Shown here one piece after another: positions 1 to 9,111 of a DNA stretch of 64,000 nucleotides. The notes under the pieces are model-generated. The model ran no database searches. It saw only the letters and a program-made list of their open reading frames with translations, and was not told the DNA's origin. The DNA comes from Chryseobacterium ginsenosidimutans (lineage in GTDB: Bacteria; Bacteroidota; Bacteroidia; Flavobacteriales; Weeksellaceae), in the NCBI RefSeq assembly GCF_030823405.1, contig NZ_JAUSXC010000001.1:3393001-3457000 (forward strand). The letters are read 5' to 3'. The translations under genes were made by a program, and so were the position numbers. How positions within the stretch are numbered: the stretch's first letter is position 1; every line of letters begins with the position of its first letter.

Positions 1-856
1 AATGGAATTCTTCAACAATTAAAACCGATTTTGGAATTGACTTTAACTCCTGAGCAATGTTTTTAATACGATCTTCGATTTCTCCTTTGTAAGAAGCACC
101 TGCAATAAGTGCACCCATATCCAATTCGAAAATTTCCAGACCGGAAAGAATATCCGGGATCTGCTTTAATAAAACTTTCTGCACAAAACCTTCTATCAAA
201 GCAGTTTTCCCCACTCCATGATCGCCAATAACAAGCACATTTTGTTTACTGAAACGGCAAAGAATTTCCGTAATTTTATTAATTTCGGTATCTCTACCTA
301 CTAATAAATCTTTTTTATTTCTCTTTTTTACCTGCTCTTTTTTATTGATACAGTATTTTTGTACAAATCCTTTGTTTGTTTTTTTGGGAGGTTCTGCAGT
401 TCCTGCTATTTCTGAAGCTCCAAAGGTGGAGATATCTTTTAATAATTCATTCCTTGAAATCGGAAAAGTTTTCATTTGATCGAAGTTGAAAGCTACACCA
501 GGCGAGCTGATAGCTACCATCACAGCAAAAAGCGAGATTTCTTCTTCCGCCAACAATTCTCTTACCGAATCGGCTTCCGCGAAAATTTCATCAATAATCT
601 CATCCGGCTCACAGGAATATCTGTTTGGAGATTTCGGCAATTCTTCAATACGTACTTCTGCCCACTCTTCCAGATAAAATACATCGATACCCATCGCTTC
701 TAATTGCTTGAGAAGTGATAGATCTCTCGTAAGCATTGCTTTTAAGAGGTGAGCTCCTGTAAAATGAGCATTTAGATTTTCCCTTCCTATTTTCTGAGCG
801 ATATTAAGGGCCTTAGTCACCTCCTGATTATAGGTCACTTCGTCTTGATTTATCAT
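1..856 (-). CDS. ClpB/ClpV-type AAA+ ATPase, N-terminal part (partial)
   Basis: The gene starts at an ATG at 854-856 and runs off the left edge, leaving about 285 residues. The first ~150 residues look like a Clp N domain (MINQDEVTYNQEVTKALNIA at the start, then a second helical repeat). After a Lys-rich linker there is an AAA+ module with Walker A GDHGVGKTA and a following ClpB-like 'GA..ASYKGEIEDRI' stretch, then a Walker-B-like 'SVLIVEEFH' at the edge. ClpB disaggregases and the T6SS sheath-recycling ATPase ClpV (TssH) share this layout. The PKD membrane protein 20 bp upstream on the same strand favours the T6SS version. This is inference, because the C-terminal half is outside the window. 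Confidence 0.85.
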   Translation of the reverse strand, partial: MINQDEVTYNQEVTKALNIAQKIGRENLNAHFTGAHLLKAMLTRDLSLLKQLEAMGIDVFYLEEWAEVRIEELPKSPNRYSCEPDEIIDEIFAEADSVRELLAEEEISLFAVMVAISSPGVAFNFDQMKTFPISRNELLKDISTFGASEIAGTAEPPKKTNKGFVQKYCINKKEQVKKRNKKDLLVGRDTEINKITEILCRFSKQNVLVIGDHGVGKTALIEGFVQKVLLKQIPDILSGLEIFELDMGALIAGASYKGEIEDRIKNIAQELKSIPKSVLIVEEFH

Positions 857-876
857 GTTATTTGTGTTTTATTTTT

Positions 877-1941
877 TTATTCCTTCATCCAAATCAAATA
901 TTTTTTGATTTTGTATTGGATGTTAATGTTTTGGATGCAGTTTTTTTGATTTTTGTTGAGTCTTAAAGCAGATATTTTAATTTTTTTACCTGCAATATTT
1001 TGACAGAATTGCTCAAAAGGGACAAGTTTATTATCATTAACTACCACAGGAATATCATATTTTCCACACAGGTAATCTTTGAAGTCATCCTTCGTTTTGA
1101 CTTGTGCAGCCACCTGATTAAGCAACAACTGGAATTGTTCATTAGATATTTCAGGAGCCTTTTTCTCTGCAATAGCAGAATCTTTTTTGGATTTTGTCTT
1201 CGGAGAAACCGGAATATATTGTAGCATATCTACCAAAGGATCTTTTTGTGCATCGCCTTGTGGCAGCGAAAAAGCAGAGTGAGGTTTTTCGAATTCGTAG
1301 GATTTGATGTCTATTTTTTGTTTTGCTTTTATAGTTTTCGGGGCAACGTAGATGGTTTTAACAGCAGTATGTTCTACATCACCATTTACAATAAGCGTAA
1401 TTTTTTTATCACCCACGGTTTTGAATTTATAGACAGGCGATTTTCCCAAGGCATCTGTACTGGCTGTCTCTCCAAAGCTCCATTCCCAAGATTCTCCTCC
1501 TTCTTTTTCCGCATTGAAGTAAACCGCGTCTCCCACGGTTGCCACATCGGGAGCCATTATAACAGGGAGATAGCCGGTCTGCTGACTGATGCTGGTAATC
1601 GTCACAAGCTTTTCATGAGTGCAGTTTCCATTGATGGTCAATTTTACAATATACTCGCCTGGTTTTTTATAAGCATGAAGCGTACGTCGTCTTTTGTCTA
1701 CGGCAGTACTATCTCCAAAATCCCACTCCCAGGATTTTGCACCATCGGTATTGTCATTGAATTCTACTACCCGATTAACTATATATTCGTCCGCATGAAT
1801 GTAATAGTTGGCATTTTCGCAATCAACGTGACGAAAAAACTGGTACAATAAAAAGATTAGACTTAGGAGCAGAATAATTCCGAAGCTCACATAGATTTTG
1901 GGATCAATATTGGGTAAGAAATTGAATATCTTTTTCTTCAT
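877..1941 (-). CDS. Membrane-anchored protein with two PKD domains
   Basis: 354 residues. A single N-terminal transmembrane helix (about residues 17-37, followed by 'FFRHVDC') anchors a periplasmic region with two PKD-type beta-sandwich repeats, each showing the hallmark W-x-F/W-G-D/E pattern ('WEWDFGDS' and 'WEWSFGE'). The C-terminal ~100 residues form a separate unrecognised domain. PKD modules normally mediate protein-protein contact at the cell surface. The gene ends 20 bp before the Clp-type ATPase gene and is very likely co-transcribed with it. Bacteroidota subtype-iii T6SS loci encode accessory membrane proteins (TssN to TssR), and this is a plausible one, but I cannot assign it to a specific Tss family by eye. 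Confidence 0.8.
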   Translation of the reverse strand: MKKKIFNFLPNIDPKIYVSFGIILLLSLIFLLYQFFRHVDCENANYYIHADEYIVNRVVEFNDNTDGAKSWEWDFGDSTAVDKRRRTLHAYKKPGEYIVKLTINGNCTHEKLVTITSISQQTGYLPVIMAPDVATVGDAVYFNAEKEGGESWEWSFGETASTDALGKSPVYKFKTVGDKKITLIVNGDVEHTAVKTIYVAPKTIKAKQKIDIKSYEFEKPHSAFSLPQGDAQKDPLVDMLQYIPVSPKTKSKKDSAIAEKKAPEISNEQFQLLLNQVAAQVKTKDDFKDYLCGKYDIPVVVNDNKLVPFEQFCQNIAGKKIKISALRLNKNQKNCIQNINIQYKIKKYLIWMKE

Positions 1942-2181
1942 CTGGGTTTTGTGTATCTACAAATATATTCAGTTTTTAGTTTTGAACAAATATTTATGAT
2001 ATATTTTTATGGTTTTTCTTCTCTACCTTTTATTTCTTCATCAAATAAAATTTGTATTGTTCGCTAATAAACTAATAATAATTTCCCTTAGAAAAACATG
2101 ACAAGATTTCTGTTTAATATTTTAAATACTTTCATTATTGAATCAAAAGCATTTTAGAAACTTACAACCTATCTGCGATTG

Positions 2182-3213
2182 CTAATCCCGTCCGTAGTCG
2201 TTCTTCCTTTTCTGCTCCTTCATACGCTCATCCACACCATCATCAATTCCTGTACCTTCCTTCATGGGTTCATAGATAGATCCATTAGTATTAGAAGCTT
2301 TCGGAGGCATTTCTATCTGGTATCTATGGGAAACATTACCGGTAAGCCACTCATTAAATCTAGGGAAAACATTAGCCATAAATGAGGAGAGTTTTGCCTT
2401 AAAACCTACCGGAGCTATTTTTTTTGGTCTTAGAGATTTTCTCAGCATAACGTTAACAACCTTGTAAGGTTCATCCATCAGGGCCATTTTCGGTTCCACC
2501 CCACTGTAATTGGCCGCATGCCGCCACCATGGCGTATCCACTGCCCAAGGCTCTACAGTTACAACTTTAATATTTTTATAACCATGAAGTCTCAATTCCT
2601 GACCAACCGCCAGACTGAGGTTTCTAACTCCAGCCTTTGATGCAGAATAGCTGGCGTGATAAGCTAAAGGTGTTTCACTGTCAACAGAGCCCATATTCAT
2701 CAATACACCATATCCTTGTTTCATGAATTGTTTTATTGCTACTTTGCTTCCATAAATAAAGCCTTTGAGGTTTACATCTATAATTCTTGAATGATCTGCA
2801 TCGGGAATATCCCAAAACCGCCCTATTGCTCCAACGCCTGCCATATTAACCCAGACATCTATTCTTCCAAATTGCTGTAAGGCATCATCTGCAACATGCT
2901 GCAAATCTTCAGGTTTACTGATATCCATGGTCACTACCTGCGCTTTTCCACCGGATTCGCGGATTCTCGTTGCTATTTCTTCCAGCAGTTCTGTACGTCT
3001 TGCAGCTAAAACAACATTTGCCTTACATCTTCCCAACTCTTCAGCAACGCCACGGCCAAAACCACTGGAAGCACCAACTATAACATATGTTTTCCCTGCT
3101 ATTTTTTGTTGTGCCGTTTTACCTATTTTCCAGGTTGAGCAACTGAAGTTTAGTAAACAGATTAGTAATGTGGCCGCTAAAGTTTGTATTGATTTAGATA
3201 AATTTGTTTTCAT
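2182..3213 (-). CDS. SDR-family oxidoreductase with lipoprotein-like N-terminus
   Basis: 343 residues. A classical short-chain dehydrogenase fold is evident: cofactor motif GASSGFG at residues 47-53, NMAG at 123-126, Ser176 and the catalytic Y189-SAS-K193. The substrate is not predictable. The N-terminus is unusual: a hydrophobic segment (about 11-23) ends in LNFSC, a lipobox-like sequence with Cys25. Taken at face value this would export and lipidate an enzyme whose NAD(P) cofactor is cytosolic, so it may instead be an inner-membrane-tethered cytosolic enzyme. It is monocistronic, with 240 bp of empty sequence on its 3' side and a 460-bp gap upstream. Confidence 0.88.
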   Translation of the reverse strand: MKTNLSKSIQTLAATLLICLLNFSCSTWKIGKTAQQKIAGKTYVIVGASSGFGRGVAEELGRCKANVVLAARRTELLEEIATRIRESGGKAQVVTMDISKPEDLQHVADDALQQFGRIDVWVNMAGVGAIGRFWDIPDADHSRIIDVNLKGFIYGSKVAIKQFMKQGYGVLMNMGSVDSETPLAYHASYSASKAGVRNLSLAVGQELRLHGYKNIKVVTVEPWAVDTPWWRHAANYSGVEPKMALMDEPYKVVNVMLRKSLRPKKIAPVGFKAKLSSFMANVFPRFNEWLTGNVSHRYQIEMPPKASNTNGSIYEPMKEGTGIDDGVDERMKEQKRKNDYGRD

Positions 3214-3279
3214 AACAATTGCTTTAAAATTTTCAATATAAAAAGTGTTCAGGTATAGTATTATTTAGCCTTTCAAATA

Positions 3280-3402
3280 CTAGACAAAAGATCTAAAGTT
3301 TAACTCTATTTGATTGATAATGAGATCTGAATTCCTCATTATGAAATTACAATCTTTGCAAGCTATGGTTTCATGATTAACATCATAAATAAACCGAGCC
3401 AT
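3280..3402 (-). CDS. Possible 40-aa small protein or 3' gene remnant
   Basis: Reads from an ATG at 3400-3402 to a TAG at 3280-3282. The product begins MARFIYDVNHETIACKDCNF and contains one CxxC pair. It lies alone in the 460-bp gap upstream of the lipoprotein-like SDR gene. The composition looks protein-like rather than random, and the upstream sequence does not continue the frame far, so it could be a true small protein or the tail of a decayed gene. I do not recognise a family. The rest of 3214-3677 shows nothing I can name. Confidence 0.25.
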   Translation of the reverse strand: MARFIYDVNHETIACKDCNFIMRNSDLIINQIELNFRSFV

Positions 3403-3677
3403 AGTGCAATATTTTACCGTTAAGAAAAACTATACGACTTCAACAGATTTTTAGTTCGAAATTGACGACATTAAATAGTTTTTTAGCTGTCTGATTTAGT
3501 GGATCACCTCAACAATGCTTATTTAATTTATATCGGGCAGGAAATTGCTATTCAGCAATTGTAATATCATATAATATGAACAACTAATTTTTCATTTTAA
3601 GCGGCGCCTTTTTTTCATTCACTTATGGAGAGCAACATTATGTCCGTATTTCTCTTTTGTTCCAGACACATATTTTT

Positions 3678-4538
3678 TTAATCAAAAAATGTTTCTTTCA
3701 AATATGTTTTCAAATCAGTTGGTTTACGTCCCAATAACTGCTCTATATCAGAACCATCTACATCATATTCGCCATTCTTTATTATTGCTGCAAACAGCTT
3801 CGAAAACCAAATATCTCCTTCGTTTACACCATATTCTCTTAATCTTGTTTCGTATGCTTGTGGGTTTGGACTGAAATATGAAACTGTTGTACCTGACAAT
3901 TCTGAAAGAATCCGAGCAATATCATTAAAAGAATAAGTAGGTTGAGTAGTTATTAAATACACTTTATTTTCGTGCCCTTCAGCTCCTAAAACATTCGCAA
4001 TTGCTTCTGCAATATCTGCTCTTTTTATAAACGAAGCCTTGCCAATTCCGGCAGGAAAATATATACCTCTATGTACTGCGTCATATCCTATGAAATACGG
4101 GATGGTCTCTGCATATAGTCCATTTTGAAAAATTGTATACGCTAAACCACTTTTTATAATATAGTTTTCAGTGGTAATATAGGAATCAGCCAAAGAATCT
4201 AATTTTGAATTTACTACATTACAATTTAATGCTCCACTGGTGTAAAAAATATGTTTAACACCCGTTTCAACCGCTGCATCAATAACATTTTTATGTTGTT
4301 GCAAAGCATCATTATCACTACTGCTAATCAATAACAATTTTTCGATCCCTTTAAATGCATTTATTAAAGACTTTTTATCGGAATAGTCAGCAATACGAAC
4401 ATCAATATTTTCAGTAAATATTTTAGACTTTTTTGGATCTCTAAAAAGACCAGCTAATCTAATACCCGAAAATAATTTAACCAAATCTTTAATGACTGCT
4501 GTCCCTAAATTTCCTGATGCCCCTGTAATCAGTATCAT
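3678..4538 (-). CDS. NmrA-like NAD(P)-binding oxidoreductase
   Basis: 286 residues, typical length for the NmrA/QorB-type atypical SDRs that reduce quinones or act as redox sensors. The glycine-rich motif GASGNLG lies at residues 6-12 directly after the first beta strand, and the protein ends with the 'LLGR.P..L..YL' tail common to this family. A paralogue lies at 18365-19234. The catalytic YxxxK of classical SDRs is absent, as is normal for NmrA proteins. A Crp/Fnr regulator lies 150 bp upstream on the same strand, with the divergent HxlR/esterase unit beyond. Family is certain; substrate unknown. Confidence 0.88.
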   Translation of the reverse strand: MILITGASGNLGTAVIKDLVKLFSGIRLAGLFRDPKKSKIFTENIDVRIADYSDKKSLINAFKGIEKLLLISSSDNDALQQHKNVIDAAVETGVKHIFYTSGALNCNVVNSKLDSLADSYITTENYIIKSGLAYTIFQNGLYAETIPYFIGYDAVHRGIYFPAGIGKASFIKRADIAEAIANVLGAEGHENKVYLITTQPTYSFNDIARILSELSGTTVSYFSPNPQAYETRLREYGVNEGDIWFSKLFAAIIKNGEYDVDGSDIEQLLGRKPTDLKTYLKETFFD

Positions 4539-4689
4539 AATTATATAATTAATTTATGAGACAAAAATATATCCGATATTGAGTTGTTTATTTGATAAAA
4601 GTCAAATAAAACAACAGATTTTCGTATCTAAACGTATCTATTTTTACTGATGGAAAGAAAGTTGAAAATTAACTGTCTTTTTGACTCAC

Positions 4690-5250
4690 TTATTTCTTTC
4701 TGATTCTACTTAAGGTTTCTTGCTTGGTTCCCAAATATGAAGCGATGTGTCCTAGTGAAATTCTTTGTATTGCACTCGGCTCAGTTTTAAGTAAGGAATT
4801 ATAACGTTCTTCAGCAGTTTCTGTTTGTAGCGAACTTATCCTTTCTTCTAAAATAACACAATATTCTTCTGTCATTTTTCTTCCAATAGTATTGAAATCA
4901 TTATGTTTTTTATACAATTCTTCCAAGGTTTTACTTGAAATATAATGAATGATTGACGGCTCTAAAAATTGTATATTTTCCCTTGATGGAGCATTATAGA
5001 AAAGTGGAAAAATCGAACCCAAAATAATATTTTCAAATCCAAACCATGAATTGACTTCAGAATCATTTTTCTCAAAATAAGAGCGAACCAAACCTTTCTC
5101 AATTACAAATAGACTAGAACTTAGTTGCCCTTTTTTAACAAAAAAATCACCTTTTGCCCTTAACTGAGTTTTAATATTTAATTCAAGTTCCTTCTCAACA
5201 TGCTTTGGAATATATCCGTATTCTTTGAATTTCTTGATTAATGGATTCAT
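4690..5250 (-). CDS. Crp/Fnr-family transcriptional regulator
   Basis: 186 residues. The N-terminal ~110 residues form a cyclic-nucleotide-binding-type beta barrel ('KGDFFVKKGQLSSSLFVIEK', then 'GLVRSYF'), followed by the long dimerisation helix and a compact winged-helix end 'HIASYLGTKQETLSRIRKK'. No Cys cluster suitable for an Fe-S centre is seen, so it is a Crp-like rather than a classical Fnr sensor. Bacteroidota carry many such paralogues, and a second one lies at 41817. It probably regulates itself or the NmrA gene downstream (150 bp, same strand). The effector is unknown. Confidence 0.9.
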   Translation of the reverse strand: MNPLIKKFKEYGYIPKHVEKELELNIKTQLRAKGDFFVKKGQLSSSLFVIEKGLVRSYFEKNDSEVNSWFGFENIILGSIFPLFYNAPSRENIQFLEPSIIHYISSKTLEELYKKHNDFNTIGRKMTEEYCVILEERISSLQTETAEERYNSLLKTEPSAIQRISLGHIASYLGTKQETLSRIRKK

Positions 5251-5340
5251 TTTACAATATAAATTGCAAATTTAGAATTTACGCTTCTTATTCTTCGTAA
5301 TTTCCAATACTTTTTTAACCCATAAAAAGGCAAAAAACAG

Positions 5341-5366
5341 GACAAATCTAAAAAGATAGATTTGTC
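5341..5366 (-). terminator. Orphan rho-independent terminator at the left island end
   Basis: A perfect 10-bp stem (GACAAATCTA / TAGATTTGTC) with a 6-nt loop is followed on the minus strand by a T-rich tract (CTGTTTTTTG). No gene ends immediately before it on that strand. The same arms occur beside tRNA-Arg at 30638-30662, so this looks like the original terminator of that tRNA, displaced by the island. Confidence 0.6.
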
Positions 5367-5379
5367 CCGAGAAGTGACC
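5357..5379. repeat. Left copy of 23-bp direct repeat (putative att site)
   Basis: Identical, and in the same orientation, to 30654-30676, where the last five bases fall inside the 3' end of tRNA-Arg. A perfect direct repeat that begins in a tRNA 3' end and encloses recombinase genes is the usual signature of an integrated island. Immediately to the right is the small palindrome TTGTCCGGACAA (5380-5391). No other genes lie in 5251-5532. Confidence 0.75.
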
Positions 5380-5532
5380 TTGTCCGGACAAAATTCGAAC
5401 TCTTTTCTGCAAGATTTGAGGAAATTATGTGCACTTGAATAGCATTAAATCATTAATATTTAACACATTATGTATATTTCTTTAAGCTTATCAAAATTTT
5501 TGAATTGGGGAAAACTACTAACTATCGCAATA

Positions 5533-5892
5533 TCATTTCATTAAAATCTTATGTTTTGCACCCCAATTTTCTAACTGTCGCCAAATCGGAATTAAATCGC
5601 TTGCAATTTCTGTAAGTTCATAATCTACCCGTGGTGGGACTTCCGCATAAACAGTACGTTTTACCAATCCTTCTTTTTCCAGATCTCGCAATTGAAGTGT
5701 GAGCATTCTCTCTGTAATGCCTGGAATTTGTTTTCTTATTTCGCCAAATCTTAACTTACCTTCTTCCAGTTTACACAAGATGATTAACTTCCATCGCCCA
5801 CCTATTTTACAGACAGCATACGTCAAATTGCATCCCTCGGTTATGCATTTCTCGTTCTGCATATTGGTTGAATTTTCTTTCCTAACTCCCAT
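5533..5892 (-). CDS. HxlR-family transcriptional regulator
   Basis: 119 residues, the usual size for HxlR winged-helix repressors. The family pattern GGRWKLIIL is followed by 'LRFGEIRKQIPGITERMLT', 'LRDLEKEGLV' and the wing 'PPRVDYELT'. Cysteines lie just before the helix-turn-helix ('CNLTYAVC'), the region where related regulators such as YodB and QorR carry redox-sensing Cys. It is divergently transcribed from the esterase/MFS pair at 5989 with a ~95-bp shared intergenic region, and so probably represses that pair. The start could be 33 bp later at a second Met. Confidence 0.9.
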   Translation of the reverse strand: MGVRKENSTNMQNEKCITEGCNLTYAVCKIGGRWKLIILCKLEEGKLRFGEIRKQIPGITERMLTLQLRDLEKEGLVKRTVYAEVPPRVDYELTEIASDLIPIWRQLENWGAKHKILMK

Positions 5893-5988
5893 TACTTACA
5901 AATTTGTTAGTACCATACATTTGAATGTATACAGTGCAAAAATAAAGATTACCCAATAAATTTGCGCTCTATTTTACAATAAAAAAGA

Positions 5989-6903
5989 ATGAAATTATCA
6001 GAACAAGTACAAAAGGTATTAACCAAAATCCAAAATATTGAAGTGCCGGAAGGCCTGCGCCCTTGGGAAGCAGGAAGAATTTTTTATGAAAAATTTATAC
6101 CACTGGCAGGAGAAAAAGAACCTGTTTTCAAAATCGATGAAAAAGAATTAACCAATGACGGGCATCCGGTCAGGCTAAGAATTTATCGTCCAACTAATCA
6201 TGACAGATCACCTTTTATCATTTATTTTCATGGCGGCTGGTTCAATGCCGGAAATCTTGAAACCCACGATACTCCGTTGTGTCAGCTGGCGAACTTATCA
6301 AAGACAGTTATCATTGCAGTAGACTATCGGCTTGCACCGGAACATGCCTTTCCGGCTGGTTTAAACGATTGTGAGTTTGCCGTGAAATGGATTATTGAAA
6401 ATGCATCTTTTCTTAACCTTGATCCAACTAAAATAACAATAGCAGGAGACAGTGCGGGAGCTGCTCTGGCAGCTACAGTTACCAGAAAGTTTCGTAACAA
6501 CATACATGCTCAGCTACTTATTTATCCCGTAACAGATAATTCTTTGGAGACACCCTCCTGGAAAGAGTTTCAAAATGGTCCCCTGTTAGATTTAAAAGGG
6601 GGCATTCAGGCGTGGGATTGGTATTTATCCGGATCAGCGGACCGCGGCAATCCAGATGCCGTTCCATTACTGGCCGATGATTTACAGAATTTACCACCGA
6701 CTTTTGTTGCAGTCGCAGAATATGACCCGTTAAGAGACGAGGGCATTCTTTATGCCGAAAAACTCAAAACAAACGGCATAAGCGTCAACCTGAAGCTGTA
6801 CAAAGGAACAACTCACGGTTTCTTTCAAATGGGCGGGTTTATTGATGACGCAAAAGTTTTAATGCAGGATATGGCCGAATTTATTAAAAATCAAAATTCT
6901 TAA
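5989..6903 (+). CDS. Alpha/beta hydrolase, hormone-sensitive-lipase type esterase
   Basis: 304 residues. All motifs of the bacterial HSL (family IV) esterases are present: oxyanion-hole HGGW at 81-84, nucleophile elbow GDSAG with Ser155, acid Asp246 in 'EYDPLRDEG' and His276 in 'THGFF'. It should hydrolyse short-chain esters or lactones in the cytoplasm; no signal peptide is seen. It is followed after 2 bp by an MFS exporter gene and is divergent from an HxlR repressor, a common arrangement for detoxifying a small electrophile or aromatic compound and exporting it. The physiological substrate is unknown. Confidence 0.92.
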   Translation: MKLSEQVQKVLTKIQNIEVPEGLRPWEAGRIFYEKFIPLAGEKEPVFKIDEKELTNDGHPVRLRIYRPTNHDRSPFIIYFHGGWFNAGNLETHDTPLCQLANLSKTVIIAVDYRLAPEHAFPAGLNDCEFAVKWIIENASFLNLDPTKITIAGDSAGAALAATVTRKFRNNIHAQLLIYPVTDNSLETPSWKEFQNGPLLDLKGGIQAWDWYLSGSADRGNPDAVPLLADDLQNLPPTFVAVAEYDPLRDEGILYAEKLKTNGISVNLKLYKGTTHGFFQMGGFIDDAKVLMQDMAEFIKNQNS

Positions 6904-6905
6904 TC

Positions 6906-8090
6906 ATGAAAAAATACGCGTACATCGGTTGTCTCGGTTTTTTGGCAGTAATTACAACTGAATTTGGTATCATAGGAATTTTGCCACAAGTTGCCGAACA
7001 TTACCAGATCAGCATTGATAAGGCAGGGTATTTATTAAGTGCCTTTGCGTTGGTCATTGCCTTGACCGGCCCATTTATGACTTTACTGGCATCGGGGTTT
7101 AACCGTAAAAAAGTTATGCTTACCGCTATTTTTATTTTTCTAATAACAGGCATCGTATCATCTTTTTCACCACCCTTCTGGCTGTTGATGGTAGTTAGGA
7201 TATTACCTGCATTTCTACAACCCGTTTATATTGCCACTGCTTTGGCTGTTGCAATTTCAAAGGCAGACAAAGACCGCAAAAACGAATTGATGAGTATAGT
7301 ATTCAGCGGTGTCGCAATTGCCATGGTTACCACAGTTCCGATCGCCACTTTCCTGGCAAGTTTAAGGTCTTGGGAATACTCTTTTGTAGTGCAGGCAGTC
7401 GTGAGTTTTGTCGCCTTAGCAGGGATTTACTTTGTGTTGCCTTCAATGCCCGTGAAAGAGAAAAAATCTTATGGAAGTCAGTTGAAGATATTGACGAAAC
7501 CTACTTTTATCATTAGTACCGCAATGAATTTTTTTATGATTACAGCCTGGTTCTCAACATATAGTTATTTTGCCGAGTATCTGAACAAAGCAAAAAGCAT
7601 GGACAATACCATGGTCAGTTATATGCTGTTTTTATTTGGCATTATCGGGGTGTTTTCCAATTGGGTTGCAGGAAAAATGCTGAACAGGAACATAGCAAAA
7701 ACTACCGCTTTTTTCCTGTCGGGAACTATTCTTATCCCCATATTATTGCATTTCTCAGGCGGAGATACAATAACGACCATTATCGCGATCGGAATTTGGG
7801 GTTTTCTTTATTCGCCAAGCTTTCTTAATGCTTCTACTTATATGATTTCATCAGCGCCCGACAGCTTGGAATTTGCCAACAGCCTGGCAACTTCATTCGG
7901 CAATTTAGGCGTAACGCTGGGAACAACTTTAGGCGGGTGGATGATCATGACAAAAGGTGTGGAATATAATCCGTGGATAGGATTGATTTTCGGCGCTTTG
8001 GCATTTCTCATGATAGCGTTAAGAAGCTTTTTGGAAAGGAAAACAGTAGATGCAAGAAAAAGCAGTTGCGAAATCGGAGTTAACCAATAG
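6906..8090 (+). CDS. MFS transporter (DHA1-like, drug/metabolite exporter)
   Basis: 394 residues with about 12 hydrophobic segments, matching the 12-helix major facilitator family. A family-type loop after helix 2 ('ASGFNRKKVML') and the start 'TTEFGIIGILPQVAEHYQIS' are typical of the AraJ/PbuE-like proton antiporters. It starts 2 bp after the esterase stop and so is co-transcribed with it. The pair is probably under the divergent HxlR regulator. Substrate is not deducible. Confidence 0.9.
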   Translation: MKKYAYIGCLGFLAVITTEFGIIGILPQVAEHYQISIDKAGYLLSAFALVIALTGPFMTLLASGFNRKKVMLTAIFIFLITGIVSSFSPPFWLLMVVRILPAFLQPVYIATALAVAISKADKDRKNELMSIVFSGVAIAMVTTVPIATFLASLRSWEYSFVVQAVVSFVALAGIYFVLPSMPVKEKKSYGSQLKILTKPTFIISTAMNFFMITAWFSTYSYFAEYLNKAKSMDNTMVSYMLFLFGIIGVFSNWVAGKMLNRNIAKTTAFFLSGTILIPILLHFSGGDTITTIIAIGIWGFLYSPSFLNASTYMISSAPDSLEFANSLATSFGNLGVTLGTTLGGWMIMTKGVEYNPWIGLIFGALAFLMIALRSFLERKTVDARKSSCEIGVNQ

Positions 8091-8092
8091 GC

Positions 8093-8194
8093 GAGGACGA
8101 TGATCAACAAGCAGGGTTTATTTTTTTACAAAAGGAAAATGGTAAATGGAAGATTAAACAAGATAGAGTGATTTCACTTACAGATCCTTCATAA
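8093..8194 (+). pseudogene. 3' remnant of an NTF2/SnoaL-like gene
   Basis: Directly after the MFS stop codon, one frame reads ~33 residues ending 'ENGKWKIKQDRVISLTDPS' before a TAA at 8192-8194, with no start codon in reach. The 'E-x-GKWKI' tail is typical of the last strand of NTF2-like/DUF4440 proteins. I read it as the surviving 3' end of a third gene of this operon. Confidence 0.35.
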
Positions 8195-8352
8195 AAAAGA
8201 TATAAAACGGCTTAATAAATTTACTGAATGTTTGGTGTGATGTATTAATTAGATTTAAATGTCCAAAAACATAGATTCTACCTTACAGCTGATAGATACT
8301 TATTCCCGGATTTTGAATTTTCTCTATATGGGTATCAATACATATAAAATCA

Positions 8353-8374
8353 AAGGCCTCCTGTAGGAAGCCTT
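8353..8374 (-). terminator. Rho-independent terminator
   Basis: Stem AAGGCTTCCT / AGGAGGCCTT (one mismatch) with a 2-nt spacer, followed on the minus strand by TTGATTTTATA. It lies 42 bp beyond the stop of the 8416-8961 gene. Confidence 0.6.
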
Positions 8375-8415
8375 CGAAACACCAAATCACAAAATATTAA
8401 TATGAAAAAAATTTA

Positions 8416-8961
8416 TTATAAAGCTGTTGCAGTATAAGTTACTGTTTGAGTATAAGTTCCGGCCGGTTTACCTAAGATATCAGAAGATGATGATTTCGCT
8501 GCAGGAATCGTGTAATCCAAATTCAGGGTCAATGCACTTCCAAGCGGAGCATTTGTAACTAAAGTTTGATCCGTTGCAGATAAAACAACAGCAGTTTTTG
8601 TTCCTCCCATTGTTCCGGCAGCTGTAGCTGCTTTGATCGTCAAAACATTGACAGGGATTAGGTTGGTTCCATTCATGAAATTAGCGCCCCCTGCTTTTAC
8701 TTTAACGTTAAAGTTCTTCGTTGAAGTAACTTTTAAAGAGTTGGCTTTAGTAATCGTTTGATCAGAGTTATAATCCGCTGCAGTAGCATAGTTAAAGTCA
8801 ACCGTATTACCGATTGCAGTACTTCCGGCATCAATTGAGATCACATCGTTCAGGGTAATGTTTACTGTTGTTGTTGCGGTTGTATTTTGAGCTTGAACAT
8901 TGTTAGTTCCTAATATGATTGCTCCAATAGTTAAGGCTGCGATTGCTATTTGTTTTGTCAT
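8416..8961 (-). CDS. Secreted DUF4402-like surface protein
   Basis: 181 residues with a clear signal peptide ending 'NNVQAQ'. The mature part is rich in Thr, Ala and Ser, has almost no aromatic residues and no Cys, and ends in 'GTYTQTVTYTATAL', the beta-strand tail typical of DUF4402 or fimbria-like proteins. It is presumably an exported, possibly polymerising, surface protein. A 15-codon duplicate of its 3' end survives at 9161-9205, so there was once a tandem paralogue. Monocistronic with its own terminator. Confidence 0.75.
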   Translation of the reverse strand: MTKQIAIAALTIGAIILGTNNVQAQNTTATTTVNITLNDVISIDAGSTAIGNTVDFNYATAADYNSDQTITKANSLKVTSTKNFNVKVKAGGANFMNGTNLIPVNVLTIKAATAAGTMGGTKTAVVLSATDQTLVTNAPLGSALTLNLDYTIPAAKSSSSDILGKPAGTYTQTVTYTATAL

Positions 8962-9111
8962 GATCGTAATATTTAATTTTTTTGTTTAATTGTTCTCTCT
9001 TTTGAACACTACAAATCTACGGCAGCGATAAAAGTTTCTTTGTAGTGGAAAATGGAAGTTCATGTAGTAAAATAACTACACGGTTTATTCATTTGGTTTA
9101 AATAGAAAAAT

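Noticed and set aside
1246..1851. 201-codon plus-strand frame opposite the PKD protein
   Set aside because: Antisense shadow of a clear gene; rich in Phe and Cys with no domain pattern.
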